A DNA stretch of 64,000 nt from Planctomycetaceae bacterium. Lineage in GTDB: Bacteria > Planctomycetota > Planctomycetia > Planctomycetales > Planctomycetaceae. Positions 54,086-63,910 of this stretch are shown piece after piece (the stretch's first letter is position 1; each line of letters opens with the position of its first letter). The position numbers and the translations under genes are program-made. The stretch is taken from positions 33,190 to 97,189 of the forward strand of contig CANJQC010000004.1 of the NCBI GenBank assembly GCA_947476295.1, in the 5' to 3' direction. The notes below the pieces were generated by a model that saw nothing but the letters and a program-made list of their open reading frames with translations, ran no database searches and was not told the origin of the DNA.

Positions 54086-55461
54086 CAGTAGAAGCTCCAC
54101 GAGACAACCAAGATTCCAGGCGCAATCCGTTTTCATTCGTGGCAACAGAAGAATCGGCCTTGGGGAAATCGAATGATTCGTCATTTGGGGGCGTGAAACC
54201 ACAGGCGTTGTTTCTATTGGCATTCATGTGGGGCGCGTATTTTCTGAATTACTGCGACCGGCAGGCTGTGTTCTCGATGTTCCCCGCGCTGAAGACCGAC
54301 TTGAAAATGTCGGACGGGCAGCTCGGCCTGACCGGAACGATTTTTCTATGGGTCTATGCGCTGGGATGCCCGATCGCGGGGCAGCTTGGGGACCGTTTTT
54401 CAAAGCGAAAACTCGTCGTGATGAGCCTGATCATCTGGAGCATCGTGACGATCGCCACAGGTTTCGCGAACTCGGCCTCAACGATGCTCGGTCTGCGCGG
54501 CGTCATGGGAATTTCCGAATCACTGTTCATGCCAATCGCGATTGCTTTGACCGCGAACGCATTTGCTCCGACACTGCGATCACGCGCGATTGCGGTGCTG
54601 ACGACGGCACAGATCGCCGGTACGGTTATGGGAAGTTGGTTCGGTGGCTGGATGGCGGATCTCGGTCGATGGCGTGACGCCTTTTTCATCCTTGGTGCGG
54701 TCGGCTTGGTTTACGCCGTTCCCTATTTCCTGTTTCTGCTGCGCGTCCGCGAAGAGCCTGTTGCGGTTACAACTGCAAATCAAGACATCGCAATTCAGCC
54801 ATCAGGCGGCCGTCGACGACTTGCCATTCTGAGCTTAATCAACGTGCCCACGTTTCTGTTGCTGTGCGTCGTATTTCCTGTGTTCGTGTTTGGGCTGTGG
54901 TTGCTCTATGGCTGGTTGCCCACGTTTCTGCATGACAAGTTTTCGCTGAACCAATCGGATGCAGCATTCAATGCCACGCTGTTTCTGCAGGGAAGTACGG
55001 CCATCGGATTACTCGGCGGTGGTTTCCTTGCAGACTATCTGTACCAATTCACGAAAGCGTCACGAATGTGGCTGCTGACGACCAGCCTGATCTTCTGTGC
55101 CCCATGCCTGCATTTCCTCGGCAACAGCGATACGCTAACGATGACACGAATTGCAGCAGCAGCATTCGGACTCTTCAGCGGCCTGTTGATCGGCAACATC
55201 TTCCCCGCGGCGTTTGAAGTGGTCCCAGCGGATACGCGGGCTTCTGCTGTTGGTGTTCTGAATCTTTGCGGAGGCCTGATGTCTGGCTGCGCAACGCTGT
55301 TCGGCGGACTCTGGAAATCAACGCTGGGCATTGACCGTCTGTTGTCGATCACAGCCGTTGGCTATTCTGTGGCTGGCGTGTTACTCATCGTAGGCATCAA
55401 ACTGCTGTTTCCTCGCGACTTTGCCGCCTGCGAACTCAGATGCGAAAACTCGGAGGGCTGA
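54082..55461 (+). CDS. Major facilitator superfamily transporter
   Basis: 459 residues with 12 expected helices and the MFS motif GQLGDRFSKRK between helices 2 and 3 (about residues 97-107) and a GMGS-like helix 5 region. It overlaps the DoeB-like gene (ATGA), so the two form an operon: transport plus deacylation of the same acylated substrate is a fair guess. The last codons and stop lie inside a copy of the GCGAGCGG-family repeat (55449-55468). Confidence 0.88.
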   Translation: MTVEAPRDNQDSRRNPFSFVATEESALGKSNDSSFGGVKPQALFLLAFMWGAYFLNYCDRQAVFSMFPALKTDLKMSDGQLGLTGTIFLWVYALGCPIAGQLGDRFSKRKLVVMSLIIWSIVTIATGFANSASTMLGLRGVMGISESLFMPIAIALTANAFAPTLRSRAIAVLTTAQIAGTVMGSWFGGWMADLGRWRDAFFILGAVGLVYAVPYFLFLLRVREEPVAVTTANQDIAIQPSGGRRRLAILSLINVPTFLLLCVVFPVFVFGLWLLYGWLPTFLHDKFSLNQSDAAFNATLFLQGSTAIGLLGGGFLADYLYQFTKASRMWLLTTSLIFCAPCLHFLGNSDTLTMTRIAAAAFGLFSGLLIGNIFPAAFEVVPADTRASAVGVLNLCGGLMSGCATLFGGLWKSTLGIDRLLSITAVGYSVAGVLLIVGIKLLFPRDFAACELRCENSEG

Positions 55462-55468
55462 CGCTCTG
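55449..55468. repeat. GCGAGCGG-family half repeat overlapping the MFS stop
   Basis: CTCGGAGGGCTGACGCTCTG matches the right arm of the 29459 element with one change. The TGA of GGCTGA serves as the stop codon of the MFS gene. Confidence 0.65.
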
Positions 55469-55639
55469 TCGATCAACGTCGCCCTGCTAATTCCGATCCG
55501 TCATTTATGAGACAAGTACTATGATTGATCATTAGCAATCGGTTCTGTATGCGGCTGAGATCGACTCGAAGCAACCAGACTGTATTTGATGAATAATGCG
55601 AACTGGAAAATCGGGAGCGACGCATCTTCGAGTAAATAC

Positions 55640-57127
55640 CTACGTCAAAATCTCTTCGATAACTCGTGCCTCCAGAACTCCGGTCAGCTTCTCTTTCAGG
55701 CCGTTGTCCAGAACAAACAACTGCTCATGATGCAGGCCGAGCAGATGCAGGATGGTGGCATGCCAGTCGGCAACACTCACGCGGCCCTCTACGGCCGAAA
55801 GCCCGATTTCATCCGTCGTGCCGAAGGTCGTGCCCGCTTTAATCCCGGCTCCTGACATCCAGGTAGAAAAAGCATTCTTGTTGTGATCGCGACCGGCTTT
55901 TCGTGCGTCCTTATCAGCGGGCAACTGCGCAATCGGAAGACGACCAAACTCACCGCCCCAGACAACAAGTGTGTTGTCGCACAGTCCACGCTGCTTCAAA
56001 TCACGGAGCAGACCGGCAATCGGGAGGTCGGTGCGATCACAAGCGGCTTTCATGTCGGTCGCAATACCGGTGTGATTGTCCCAGATCTGACCGTTAATAT
56101 AGAGTTGAGCGAAGCGAACACCGCGTTCCACAAGTCGACGAGCGATCAGGCAGCGACGACCGTACGAATCCGTCGGCTCCCTGCCAATGCCGTACATTTC
56201 CTGCGTCGCCTGAGTTTCGCCGGAAATATTCAGTGCGTCGCTCGCGGCGATCTGCATTCGGGCAGCCAGTTCATAACTGGCAATCCGAGCATCAAGCACG
56301 GACTGACCCGCTCGTTCACGCTGATGAATCTGATCCAGCCGAGACAACAACGTGCGTTCCGTTCGAACAACTTCCGGCGGTCGATCGACATCAGGGCGAA
56401 GATTGAGCACCGGTGAGCCCGTGGAACGGAATCGGGTTCCCTGAAAGAGTGGTGGAAGAAATCCGGAATGCCAGTTCTCAACACCGTTCACCGGCAACCC
56501 CAGCGGATCATCGAGAACAACGTATGCCGGAAGATTCTGGCACTCGGAACCAAGTCCATACACAACCCACGAACCCAGCGTTGGTCGTCCCGGTCCCATC
56601 TTGCCTGTTTGAATCAGATAGACCGCTGGTTCGTGCGTCAGATTCGTCGTATGCATCGAGCGAATCAGGGCGATGTCATCGGCTTGCTGCGCCAGATGCG
56701 GCATCGCATCCGAAACCCACATACCGCACTGGCCATGCTGCGAGAATTTAAACGGGCTGCGCATCAAGGCTCCGGCACTCTGAGGGCTTTCGACTTCCCC
56801 TGCGATTTTGTCAAAATAGGACTGTCCGTGAAGCTTGTCGAGCACAGGCTTTGGATCAAACAAATCCATCTGACTCGGGCCACCGTTCATAAACAGATGG
56901 ATGACCGACGCTGCCCGTGGTTCAAAATGCGGTGTGCGCGGCTGCAGGTTGTTTCCGCCTGTGCCAGTGGCTTCTGCGGCGATGATCCGGTTGACTAACA
57001 ACCCATCCTGATTCAGCAACTGCGCCAGAGCCGCGCCGCAGAGACCGCCCGAGATTCGTTGAAAGAAACTGCGGCGGTTCGCAGGCATCATTGAGGTTAA
57101 AACGGGGCCGGCTGGTGGAATCAACAT
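55640..57127 (-). CDS. DUF1501 exported protein
   Basis: 495 residues from an ATG at 57127; 57091 is an alternative. The Tat-like leader NRRSFFQRISGGLCGAALAQ lies just after. DUF1501 motifs include HLFMNGGPSQMDLFDPKP, ALIRSMHTTNLTHEP and LVVWGGEFGRLPIAQL and, near the C-terminus, the metal/substrate GRDHNKNAFSTWMSGAGI. The family is related in fold to alkaline-phosphatase/sulfatase enzymes and almost always follows a DUF1549/DUF1553 gene, as here: the start lies ~10 bp from the upstream stop. Probably exported with it and functionally linked; activity is not established. Confidence 0.9.
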   Translation of the reverse strand: MLIPPAGPVLTSMMPANRRSFFQRISGGLCGAALAQLLNQDGLLVNRIIAAEATGTGGNNLQPRTPHFEPRAASVIHLFMNGGPSQMDLFDPKPVLDKLHGQSYFDKIAGEVESPQSAGALMRSPFKFSQHGQCGMWVSDAMPHLAQQADDIALIRSMHTTNLTHEPAVYLIQTGKMGPGRPTLGSWVVYGLGSECQNLPAYVVLDDPLGLPVNGVENWHSGFLPPLFQGTRFRSTGSPVLNLRPDVDRPPEVVRTERTLLSRLDQIHQRERAGQSVLDARIASYELAARMQIAASDALNISGETQATQEMYGIGREPTDSYGRRCLIARRLVERGVRFAQLYINGQIWDNHTGIATDMKAACDRTDLPIAGLLRDLKQRGLCDNTLVVWGGEFGRLPIAQLPADKDARKAGRDHNKNAFSTWMSGAGIKAGTTFGTTDEIGLSAVEGRVSVADWHATILHLLGLHHEQLFVLDNGLKEKLTGVLEARVIEEILT

Positions 57128-57138
57128 CACTGAAGCTC

Positions 57139-59916
57139 TCAATCGACGTAAAGGAAACCTGCAGAATTCATAATCGCGTGACAATACGCAGTCAGTGCTT
57201 TTGCCTGTGCATCGCCTGAGTCCGCTGTTCCAGTGTCCTGCAGATTTTTGATCCAGTCATGTGTCAACTGGTTCAGGGCCTCGATGCCGATTTGCATTTC
57301 GTCGGTACTCGGCGAGCGACTCAAGGCAAGACCATAAACTCGTTCGACCTGTTTCACAGAATCAGCGCCAACTTCGCGTGTCACTCGATCCGCAAAATGT
57401 GCCGCAAGCTCCAGTACCATCCCATTATTCATGAGATGCAGTGCCTGAGGTGCCACGAGGGAATCTCGCCGTTCGACACAATTGGGATTCATCTGCGGAA
57501 AATCAAAATTCTCCATATGGGTTAGCAGTTTTTTCCGCAACTGCTGCACGTAGATCAGTCGCCGCCAGCCGTCTGCCGTGCCGACAGGTGTGACCAATCC
57601 GTCAGGACGGGATTGCACAGGATCGGCAGGCCCAAACTGTCGCTCGTCGAGTCGTCCCGAAACCAGCAGCAGTGAATCATACAGCGATTCTGCATCCAGC
57701 CGCACCATTGGCATCCGCGAGTACAACATGTTCGATGAATCATGGGCATACTGTTCAGTCATTGCGGAACTCTGGCGATACGTGGTGCTGGTCATCAGCA
57801 AACGATGCATCGCTTTCAGCTTCCAGCCCTGCCGCACGAATTCCAGCGACAGCCAGTCCAACAACTCCGGATGCGTCGGAGGTGTGCCAGCCTTGCCAAA
57901 GTTGGCGAGTGTCCTGACAAGCCCAAAGCCAAAGTGATGCTTCCAGATTCGATTGATCATCACACGGGATGTGAGCGGATGTTCCGGGCGAATAATCCAC
58001 TTTGCGAAAGCAAGACGTCGGCCGGTCTGCTTCGCTCCCGGCCACGGTGGTTCAACGCTGAATGGTGTCTTGCCGTCGGTCAGCACCGAGGGAACTCCGG
58101 GACCAATCAAACGGGATGGACTTAGCGGATCTCCTCGACGATACAGGTACGTCGGCGAAGGTTCGCCTCGATCCCACAGCGCCTGCACCAGAGGTTCCGG
58201 CTGCCGCTGCGCTTCCAGGGCTTTGATCCTGTCGTCCGGTTCAGGACTTTGCCGCGCAGCATTGATCTCTTCCGTCACGCGAGCTTCATTGGCTTCCCAC
58301 GCCCTGCGCTCAGCAGTTGCAACAAACGGAAGATGTCGACCGGTGTGAAAATCCTGGCTCACCGGACCGATCCCAGGCTTGACCTCCGGCTTCAACCAGT
58401 CGTATTCGTCGTATGCCCCCTTGAAGACCGCGACCATGCGATAGTAGTCTCGATGGGGAATCGGATCGAACTTATGACTATGACATCGAGCACATTTCAG
58501 CGTCAGCCCCATTACCGCTGAACCAAGTACGTCAATCTCGTCGGCAATGACTTCAATTCGATCGGGAACATAGCCCGTGATGTTAGCCCATGTGGCATCT
58601 GGTGCCATTCGCAGAAATGCGGTCGCGACGAGGTTGTCCGCGATCGCCGGAGTGATTTCTTCAGCGTGCTCATAGTCGGTGAGCTCATCACCGGCCAACT
58701 GTTCCAATATGAAGCGGTCGTACGGTTTGTCAGTGTTAAATGCACGAATCACGTAGTCCCGGTACCGCCACGCAAATGGTCGCGGCAGATCCTGTTCTCG
58801 CTTGCCTTCCGAATCCGCATAGCCCGCAACATCCAGCCAATAACGGCCCCAGCGTTCGCCATAGCGAGGCGATGCCAATAGTCGGTCGATCAGTTTTTCA
58901 TAGGCCTGTGGATCAGGGTCATTGACAAACGACTGCACTTCTTCAGGTTTCGGAGGAAGGCCGGTCAAATCAAAACTTGCTCGGCGAATCAAAGTTGTTC
59001 GATCCGCTTCAGAGGCAAAGCTCAGCCCGGCTTGCTCCAGCTTCTGCAGCACAAAAGCATCAACCTCATTTCGCACGCGATTCGCATCACGAACGTGTGG
59101 CAAGCTGACGGGCTGTGGTGGCTGAAATGCCCAGAAGGCTCGATCTTCGTCCGTCACCAGCGAATCGGGTTCCGATGTCGCCACATCCGGTTGTACGTCC
59201 ACTTCCGGCGCACCGGCGCTGATCCATTCAGTAAGCACGCTGGTCTCGCTGTCTTCCATCGGCTTCACACTGGCTTCGACCAGCCGATCATGCGGCGGCA
59301 TTTCCCCTGCATGAACTCGCAGCAGCAGCCGACTTTCGTCAGGCTTGCCCGGCACGATAGCGGGCCCGGATTTTCCTCCGGCGAGCATCGTAGCCTTCGA
59401 ACTCAAATTCAGCCCGCCTTCCTGTCGACGATGCCCATGACAAACCGTGCAGCGTCGCAGCATGATCGGAATCACATCGTGCTGATTCGGAATCTGAAGA
59501 GCAGGATGTTCACCGGTGCTGTCTGCAAACACTGCTCCGGCAGTGATCCATTGTTCAATGAGCCGAATCTCAGTCTCCGAAAGCCGATCCTTTTCTTCCG
59601 GGGGCATCTCACCACTGTTAACTTTCTGGAACAGCAGACTCTTTAAAGGTTCACCTGCGACAATAATGGGGCCGGATTCCCCGCCCTTTCGCAGTCCCTC
59701 GCCATGCGCCAAATTCAATTCCGCTTTCCGCGTGTCTGCTCCATGACAATTCAGGCACTTGCGGTTAAGTAACGGCTGAATGTCTGACTGGAATGTACTT
59801 GGGCCAAGCCCAGCGTTGGTCTTAACGCCGACAGGTTCGTCGGCAATCACCTTCAGCGGCCAGGCAGGTACTGTGGCTGTGACAATGAACCCAATGAAAA
59901 AGCAGAATCTCCGCAT
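57139..59916 (-). CDS. DUF1549/DUF1553 exported protein with planctomycete cytochrome c (PSCyt1) domains
   Basis: 925 residues. Signal peptide [16 protein letters not shown]. Two planctomycete-type haem domains at the start: [13 protein letters not shown] (about 52-64) and [12 protein letters not shown] (~154-165). DUF1549 follows ([37 protein letters not shown] with a third haem motif), then DUF1553 ([20 protein letters not shown] and [18 protein letters not shown]). The organisation is typical of the protein class found beside DUF1501 genes in Planctomycetes. Multi-haem chemistry in the periplasm is likely. Operon with the DUF1501 gene downstream. Confidence 0.93.
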   Translation of the reverse strand: MRRFCFFIGFIVTATVPAWPLKVIADEPVGVKTNAGLGPSTFQSDIQPLLNRKCLNCHGADTRKAELNLAHGEGLRKGGESGPIIVAGEPLKSLLFQKVNSGEMPPEEKDRLSETEIRLIEQWITAGAVFADSTGEHPALQIPNQHDVIPIMLRRCTVCHGHRRQEGGLNLSSKATMLAGGKSGPAIVPGKPDESRLLLRVHAGEMPPHDRLVEASVKPMEDSETSVLTEWISAGAPEVDVQPDVATSEPDSLVTDEDRAFWAFQPPQPVSLPHVRDANRVRNEVDAFVLQKLEQAGLSFASEADRTTLIRRASFDLTGLPPKPEEVQSFVNDPDPQAYEKLIDRLLASPRYGERWGRYWLDVAGYADSEGKREQDLPRPFAWRYRDYVIRAFNTDKPYDRFILEQLAGDELTDYEHAEEITPAIADNLVATAFLRMAPDATWANITGYVPDRIEVIADEIDVLGSAVMGLTLKCARCHSHKFDPIPHRDYYRMVAVFKGAYDEYDWLKPEVKPGIGPVSQDFHTGRHLPFVATAERRAWEANEARVTEEINAARQSPEPDDRIKALEAQRQPEPLVQALWDRGEPSPTYLYRRGDPLSPSRLIGPGVPSVLTDGKTPFSVEPPWPGAKQTGRRLAFAKWIIRPEHPLTSRVMINRIWKHHFGFGLVRTLANFGKAGTPPTHPELLDWLSLEFVRQGWKLKAMHRLLMTSTTYRQSSAMTEQYAHDSSNMLYSRMPMVRLDAESLYDSLLLVSGRLDERQFGPADPVQSRPDGLVTPVGTADGWRRLIYVQQLRKKLLTHMENFDFPQMNPNCVERRDSLVAPQALHLMNNGMVLELAAHFADRVTREVGADSVKQVERVYGLALSRSPSTDEMQIGIEALNQLTHDWIKNLQDTGTADSGDAQAKALTAYCHAIMNSAGFLYVD

Positions 59917-60154
59917 GGCATTTCCTGAGCATCACTTTGTGGGAAACTGTGTTTGCCACAGGCAAGGTACCGCACACAATCGTCAGCGAACAGCCATCAT
60001 GCGAAGAAAAAAACTGCCATGTGGACTCATCAAAATTGTGTAACCGGAGATCGGCGAGCATCGGCAGTTTGTGGAGGACATCGAATAGAACGTGCTTTTT
60101 TCTCCTCCCGTCGCGATTCAGAATATTCTTGCCGGGCGACTGGCGACGATCTGG

Positions 60155-60877
60155 CTAGCTGGGCAAAATCGCGTTGTGGAAGATGTCCTGCACATCATCG
60201 CAATCGTTCAGCAAATTGATGAACTTTTCAAAGGTGGGCAGATCTTCCGGGCTAATCTCCTTGCTTGCCTGAGGGTGGAAGGTGATTTCCTGAACCTCCA
60301 GCTCTATTCCGGGAAACGCTTCCAGCAATGCTGTTTTCGCTTTGAAAAACTCGCTGGCAGGGGCGAACAGGGTCACCTGGCCATCCTCACATTCGACATC
60401 ATCGACATCGACGTCGGCGTCCAGCATGGCTTCCAATACCTGATCTCCGTTATCCCCCTTAAAGGACAGAACTGCCAGATGGTCAAACAAATGCGCGACA
60501 GAACCTGCCGGTCCCAGTTTTGAACCAGTCCTGGTGAAACAATTGCGGATGTCTGTAATGGTACGGTTGTTGTTATCGGTCAAACAATCGACGATGACTG
60601 AGCAGCCACCGGGACCGAAACCTTCGTAACGAACGGATACAAAGTCTTCGCCGCCGATGCCTTTGGCCTTCTCTATCGCCTTTTCAATAACGTGACTTGG
60701 TACCTGATCGCGTTTGGCCCTCTCAATCAAGTTACGCAGGGCCGGATTATTCTCGGGGTCCGCGACGCCGTTCTTGGCAACCACATACAGCTGCTTGCCA
60801 TACTTGGCATAAAGTTTTGACTTCTGACCTGCCGTCTTGAATATCGAGGCCTTGCGATTTTCGAAACTTCTTCCCAT
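60155..60877 (-). CDS. YebC/PmpR-family protein, YeeN-like subgroup
   Basis: 240 residues from the ATG at 60877 ([20 protein letters not shown]), the family start; a longer frame from 60889 is possible. [41 protein letters not shown] and [19 protein letters not shown] are YebC hallmarks. YebC proteins are cytosolic; recent work on the family links it to translation of difficult sequences as well as transcription. No ruv genes are adjacent, as expected for the YeeN branch. The 277 bp downstream are empty. Confidence 0.92.
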   Translation of the reverse strand: MGRSFENRKASIFKTAGQKSKLYAKYGKQLYVVAKNGVADPENNPALRNLIERAKRDQVPSHVIEKAIEKAKGIGGEDFVSVRYEGFGPGGCSVIVDCLTDNNNRTITDIRNCFTRTGSKLGPAGSVAHLFDHLAVLSFKGDNGDQVLEAMLDADVDVDDVECEDGQVTLFAPASEFFKAKTALLEAFPGIELEVQEITFHPQASKEISPEDLPTFEKFINLLNDCDDVQDIFHNAILPS

Positions 60878-60969
60878 AGCGATTGTCACTTGCCTTGTTA
60901 CGAATTGCCTGGAACCTTTGAATCAGTTCTTGATCCGCACAGCATCCTAGCAAATGCAGGAGCGACTAC

Positions 60970-60982
60970 CAAATGGTGCAGC
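60970..60982. repeat. Left 13-bp direct repeat flanking hairpin copy C
   Basis: CAAATGGTGCAGC, repeated at 61025-61037. Confidence 0.7.
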
Positions 60983-60995
60983 CTGGCCAACAATC

Positions 60996-61020
60996 CCCGC
61001 GTCGGAGACACGGGGTACAT
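60996..61020. repeat. Copy C of the GGA-loop hairpin repeat
   Basis: CCCGCGTCGGAGACACGGGG followed by TACAT. Preceded by one more C, so the outer stem can be CCCCG/CGGGG. It matches copy B except for TACAT instead of CACAT. Confidence 0.75.
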
Positions 61021-61024
61021 CTGG

Positions 61025-61037
61025 CAAATGGTGCAGC
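61025..61037. repeat. Right 13-bp direct repeat flanking hairpin copy C
   Basis: Exact copy of 60970-60982. The two repeats enclose 42 bp containing the hairpin. Confidence 0.7.
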
Positions 61038-61150
61038 GACTGCCTCTGTCGATTGCTCGCGGGGTTACGTGAAAGTATTACTGAAGGATTCCACCGTGTT
61101 GTGGCTGGCAATGCTGATTTCACAACGCTTCAAATTCAAACCGAGTGGCA

Positions 61151-61227
61151 TCAGACTCCTTGTGGCGTTCCCCAATGCTCGCGGTATTCACGGCGGACAA
61201 GTGCGTTGGCTTCATCGTCACCGATGA
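61151..61227 (-). pseudogene. C-terminal fossil of a Gfo/Idh oxidoreductase
   Basis: The minus strand ends EQVIGDDEANALVRREYREH and WGTPQGV before a stop at 61151-61153. The GDDEAN..(L/M)..R.YR..W pattern is the common C-terminus of planctomycete Gfo/Idh proteins (compare INDDEANRLR in the gene at 991). Nothing upstream matches the rest of the protein, so I infer a deletion remnant. Confidence 0.55.
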
Positions 61228-61290
61228 CCTGTTCCTGCTGTGATGATGGTAAGATGCTGTTTGATCGATGTTCGATTGATTTCTTTGTCG

Positions 61291-62550
61291 TTACCGCTGT
61301 TCTTCCAGCCCTTTGTTTGATGTGTCCGGCGCGAAAAAGATCACGACCATGCCAAGCCCATAGAACAGGCAAGTCCACTGGCCTATGCGGGGGTAGTTCA
61401 AATCGTAGGTCTTCATCAACTGGCCACCCAGCAGAACACCCACGGCTGTCAGGATGCGACCCCAATTGAACGTCACGCCGGTTCCGGTGGCTCGCACACG
61501 AGTAGGAAATAGCTCCGGCAGGTAGAGCGGGAGCCAACCAAAATAGATTGTGCCGAAGAATCCCTGAATCAGTACCCACATCAGAAATGTGTCATCCAGC
61601 GGCGACAGGAAACGAAAGATGTAGGAACTCGATACCAACGCTCCGAAGCTGATCAGAAAATAGGCCGTGCGGCGACCGCATAGGCTGGCCACCCAGCCCC
61701 CAAGCAGGCTCCCAATGACGCCGCCACCAGATTTCATCCACTGCGTCCAGGCCATCAAGTCGGTGTTGGCAGACTGTTCCTGCACCTGATCAGCCCACGG
61801 CACGAGCCAGTTCGCGGCTCCCCAGTTGCCCATCAGTGGAATTGCGCCCAGGAGAATCCCGATGATTGTGAAACGCAGCAACGGTGGACGAAAAACTTCA
61901 CCCACCAACGATGGCAACTTCCGGTTATCCACGCCCTGTTGGCTGGCCAGCCAGGCCGGTGATTCGGGAACGAAGACCAGAATGATCACTCCCAGAACCG
62001 TCGGTGCTGCGGCAACCAGCATCACCCAGCGCCAATGATCGGGGGTGATCGGAGTCAACCATGCAAACGTCGCTAATATCATCAGCCCAACATTGGCCGT
62101 GCAGCCGAACAATCCGGAAATCCACGGACGAGACATACCGGGCAATGCTTCGGATGCAAGTGATACGGCGTTCGGCCACACGCCTCCGACACCGGTGCAG
62201 GCAAGGAACCAGAGTATCAGCAGTTGTTCGGGGGAGGTCACAAAATAGCAGCTTCCGGCCAGCAAGGAATAAGTCAACACGCTGAGCCCCATCGCCCTGG
62301 AACGTCCGGCTCGATCTCCGAGCCAACCAAAAGCGAATCCTCCTGTGGCCGCTCCGAGCAGGAACGCACAGACATACCACGAAAACCAGCGGCCGCGCAC
62401 GGCTTCGATTGTGACTCCCATCTCAGTGACAGCCGACCGCATGGCCAGCGGCGGTATCGCCAGCAGAATCCCGGCACACAACCAGGCCAGCAGAGCACAG
62501 CTCACCAGAGTGTAGCGTTGTGCGGTCGTAAGTGGTGGTGGAGAAGACAT
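61291..62550 (-). CDS. MFS transporter
   Basis: 419 residues with 12 helices. The first pair (LVSCALLAWLCAGILLAIP), the helix 2-3 loop WLGDRAGRSRAMGL (the MFS A-motif, about residues 74-87) and VPESPAWLA with LPELFPTRVRATGTGVTFN (sugar/acid-transporter type) are visible. It likely moves a small acidic metabolite or sugar. It lies 30-40 bp from the aldo/keto reductase gene on the same strand, so the pair is probably one operon with the reductase first. Confidence 0.88.
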   Translation of the reverse strand: MSSPPPLTTAQRYTLVSCALLAWLCAGILLAIPPLAMRSAVTEMGVTIEAVRGRWFSWYVCAFLLGAATGGFAFGWLGDRAGRSRAMGLSVLTYSLLAGSCYFVTSPEQLLILWFLACTGVGGVWPNAVSLASEALPGMSRPWISGLFGCTANVGLMILATFAWLTPITPDHWRWVMLVAAAPTVLGVIILVFVPESPAWLASQQGVDNRKLPSLVGEVFRPPLLRFTIIGILLGAIPLMGNWGAANWLVPWADQVQEQSANTDLMAWTQWMKSGGGVIGSLLGGWVASLCGRRTAYFLISFGALVSSSYIFRFLSPLDDTFLMWVLIQGFFGTIYFGWLPLYLPELFPTRVRATGTGVTFNWGRILTAVGVLLGGQLMKTYDLNYPRIGQWTCLFYGLGMVVIFFAPDTSNKGLEEQR

Positions 62551-62589
62551 GGTGGCGGAATCGTGAAAAAAGAAAGTTTTGCGTCTGAA

Positions 62590-63579
62590 TCAGTTGCTGC
62601 AAGTCTTTGGTTCGACACCGCAGATGGAATCCCAGTTTAATGCTGATGACTTATTATCAAACGCCAGCAGAGCGTCGTCGATCTGTGAGCGTTCAGCAAA
62701 GCCGACCAGTGCGGATGAGACCTGCGGATGCGCCAGCGCGAATCGAATAGCTTCCTCGGGCAAGTGTCGTTCCGTTCCGAGCACATCGTGTATCTGAGTC
62801 GCCCGCTGTCTGTCTCGCTCATAGAGGTCCAGCGGGAAGAACGGCGTTTTTAAGGTGTGGGGACTGGGGGAATTGCCGGCGAGCGCGCCGCCAGCCAACA
62901 CGCGAATCGCCAGAACTCCCATCTGCATTTCGGTACAGGTCGCGATGATGTTGCCATAATTCGTCTCGGCGAAATTTTCAGGCATGTGGCGACCGGCGCT
63001 GGGGTTTAGCATATGATAGGGAACCTGCATCGCTTCAAATCTCCCCGAACGCACCACCTGAGCGAGCGACGTTGGGTTGCCGATGCCTGTCAATCCGATA
63101 TGTCGGACGAGACCTGAATCTCGCAGGTCCTCGAAGGCTTCTGCTACGCCGCCGACTCCCAGTACATCGTCAGGCGTGATGCTGGTAGGCTCGTCACCGC
63201 GCTGCGGCGTGATGGCATTGTGCAGTTGCAGCAAAGTCACCCGAGACAGTTTCAGCCGGCGGAGGCTCGCTTCCACAGATCGCCTCACGGCACCGGGAAT
63301 GTCGCCGAGATCCTCAGTCGTGAGCCGGATCTTGGTGGCCACATAAACTCGTGAGGCTGCCGCAAGTTCGTCCAGCACTCGGCCCAGATTCTGCTCCGAC
63401 AGGCCGTTCCCGTACGTGGCGGCTGTATCAAACCAGTTGACTCCCCGCTCGATGGCATATTTAATAACATCACACTGCCGCTGCACGTCATCACCGACCA
63501 TCAACCTTGATACCGGTCCCGCACCGAACGACAGAGCCGAGACCCGCAGACCAGTTTTCCCGAGCAAGCGATATTGCAT
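62590..63579 (-). CDS. Aldo/keto reductase
   Basis: 329 residues from the ATG at 63579 (MQYRLLGKTGLRVSALSFG, the usual family start); a longer frame from 63624 is less likely. Conserved Asp and Tyr of the catalytic tetrad are in WFDTAATYGNGLSEQNLG, the Lys in YVATKIRLT and the His region in RVTLLQLHNAI. The cofactor segment near the C-terminus (LAHPQVSSALVGFAERSQ) fits NADPH binding. It reduces or oxidises small carbonyl compounds or sugars. Operon with the MFS gene that follows. Confidence 0.9.
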   Translation of the reverse strand: MQYRLLGKTGLRVSALSFGAGPVSRLMVGDDVQRQCDVIKYAIERGVNWFDTAATYGNGLSEQNLGRVLDELAAASRVYVATKIRLTTEDLGDIPGAVRRSVEASLRRLKLSRVTLLQLHNAITPQRGDEPTSITPDDVLGVGGVAEAFEDLRDSGLVRHIGLTGIGNPTSLAQVVRSGRFEAMQVPYHMLNPSAGRHMPENFAETNYGNIIATCTEMQMGVLAIRVLAGGALAGNSPSPHTLKTPFFPLDLYERDRQRATQIHDVLGTERHLPEEAIRFALAHPQVSSALVGFAERSQIDDALLAFDNKSSALNWDSICGVEPKTCSN

Positions 63580-63910
63580 GGATGCGGTGAGTCCGACAAA
63601 TAATGGATTGCCAACGGAACACATTGAATCCAGGCCCTCTCTGAAGCAAACTATAGCGGCACTGGCAAAGTGCTGCAGCGCAGCATACTAACTCTTGTCG
63701 TGATTAATTTCACCTATTTCGTCCCTGCTCGGTCGTTTGCGTTCAGTTCAACATCTGTTCATACTGAGAACCAAGGTGTGGACGCAGTATGTCGAAGGCG
63801 CGCCTTGAGGTGACTGAGTATTCTGTAACTTAATTTTTACCGACATCCGCGAATCGGTCCGGCCGTCTTTCAGACTTCGATTGTCGGTCCATTCAACCCG
63901 GAAAGCGCCG
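63580..63910. other. Intergenic region
   Basis: About 330 bp. I see no supported gene or hairpin; the minus frame 63748-63930 has no features. Confidence 0.4.

Larger units (their letters stand above)
60878..61290. other. Intergenic region with hairpin copy C and a Gfo/Idh fossil
   Basis: About 410 bp. Contains the 13-bp direct repeats, the GGA-loop hairpin and a 25-codon Gfo/Idh C-terminus. The plus frame 60973-61227 has no supported protein features. Confidence 0.5.
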
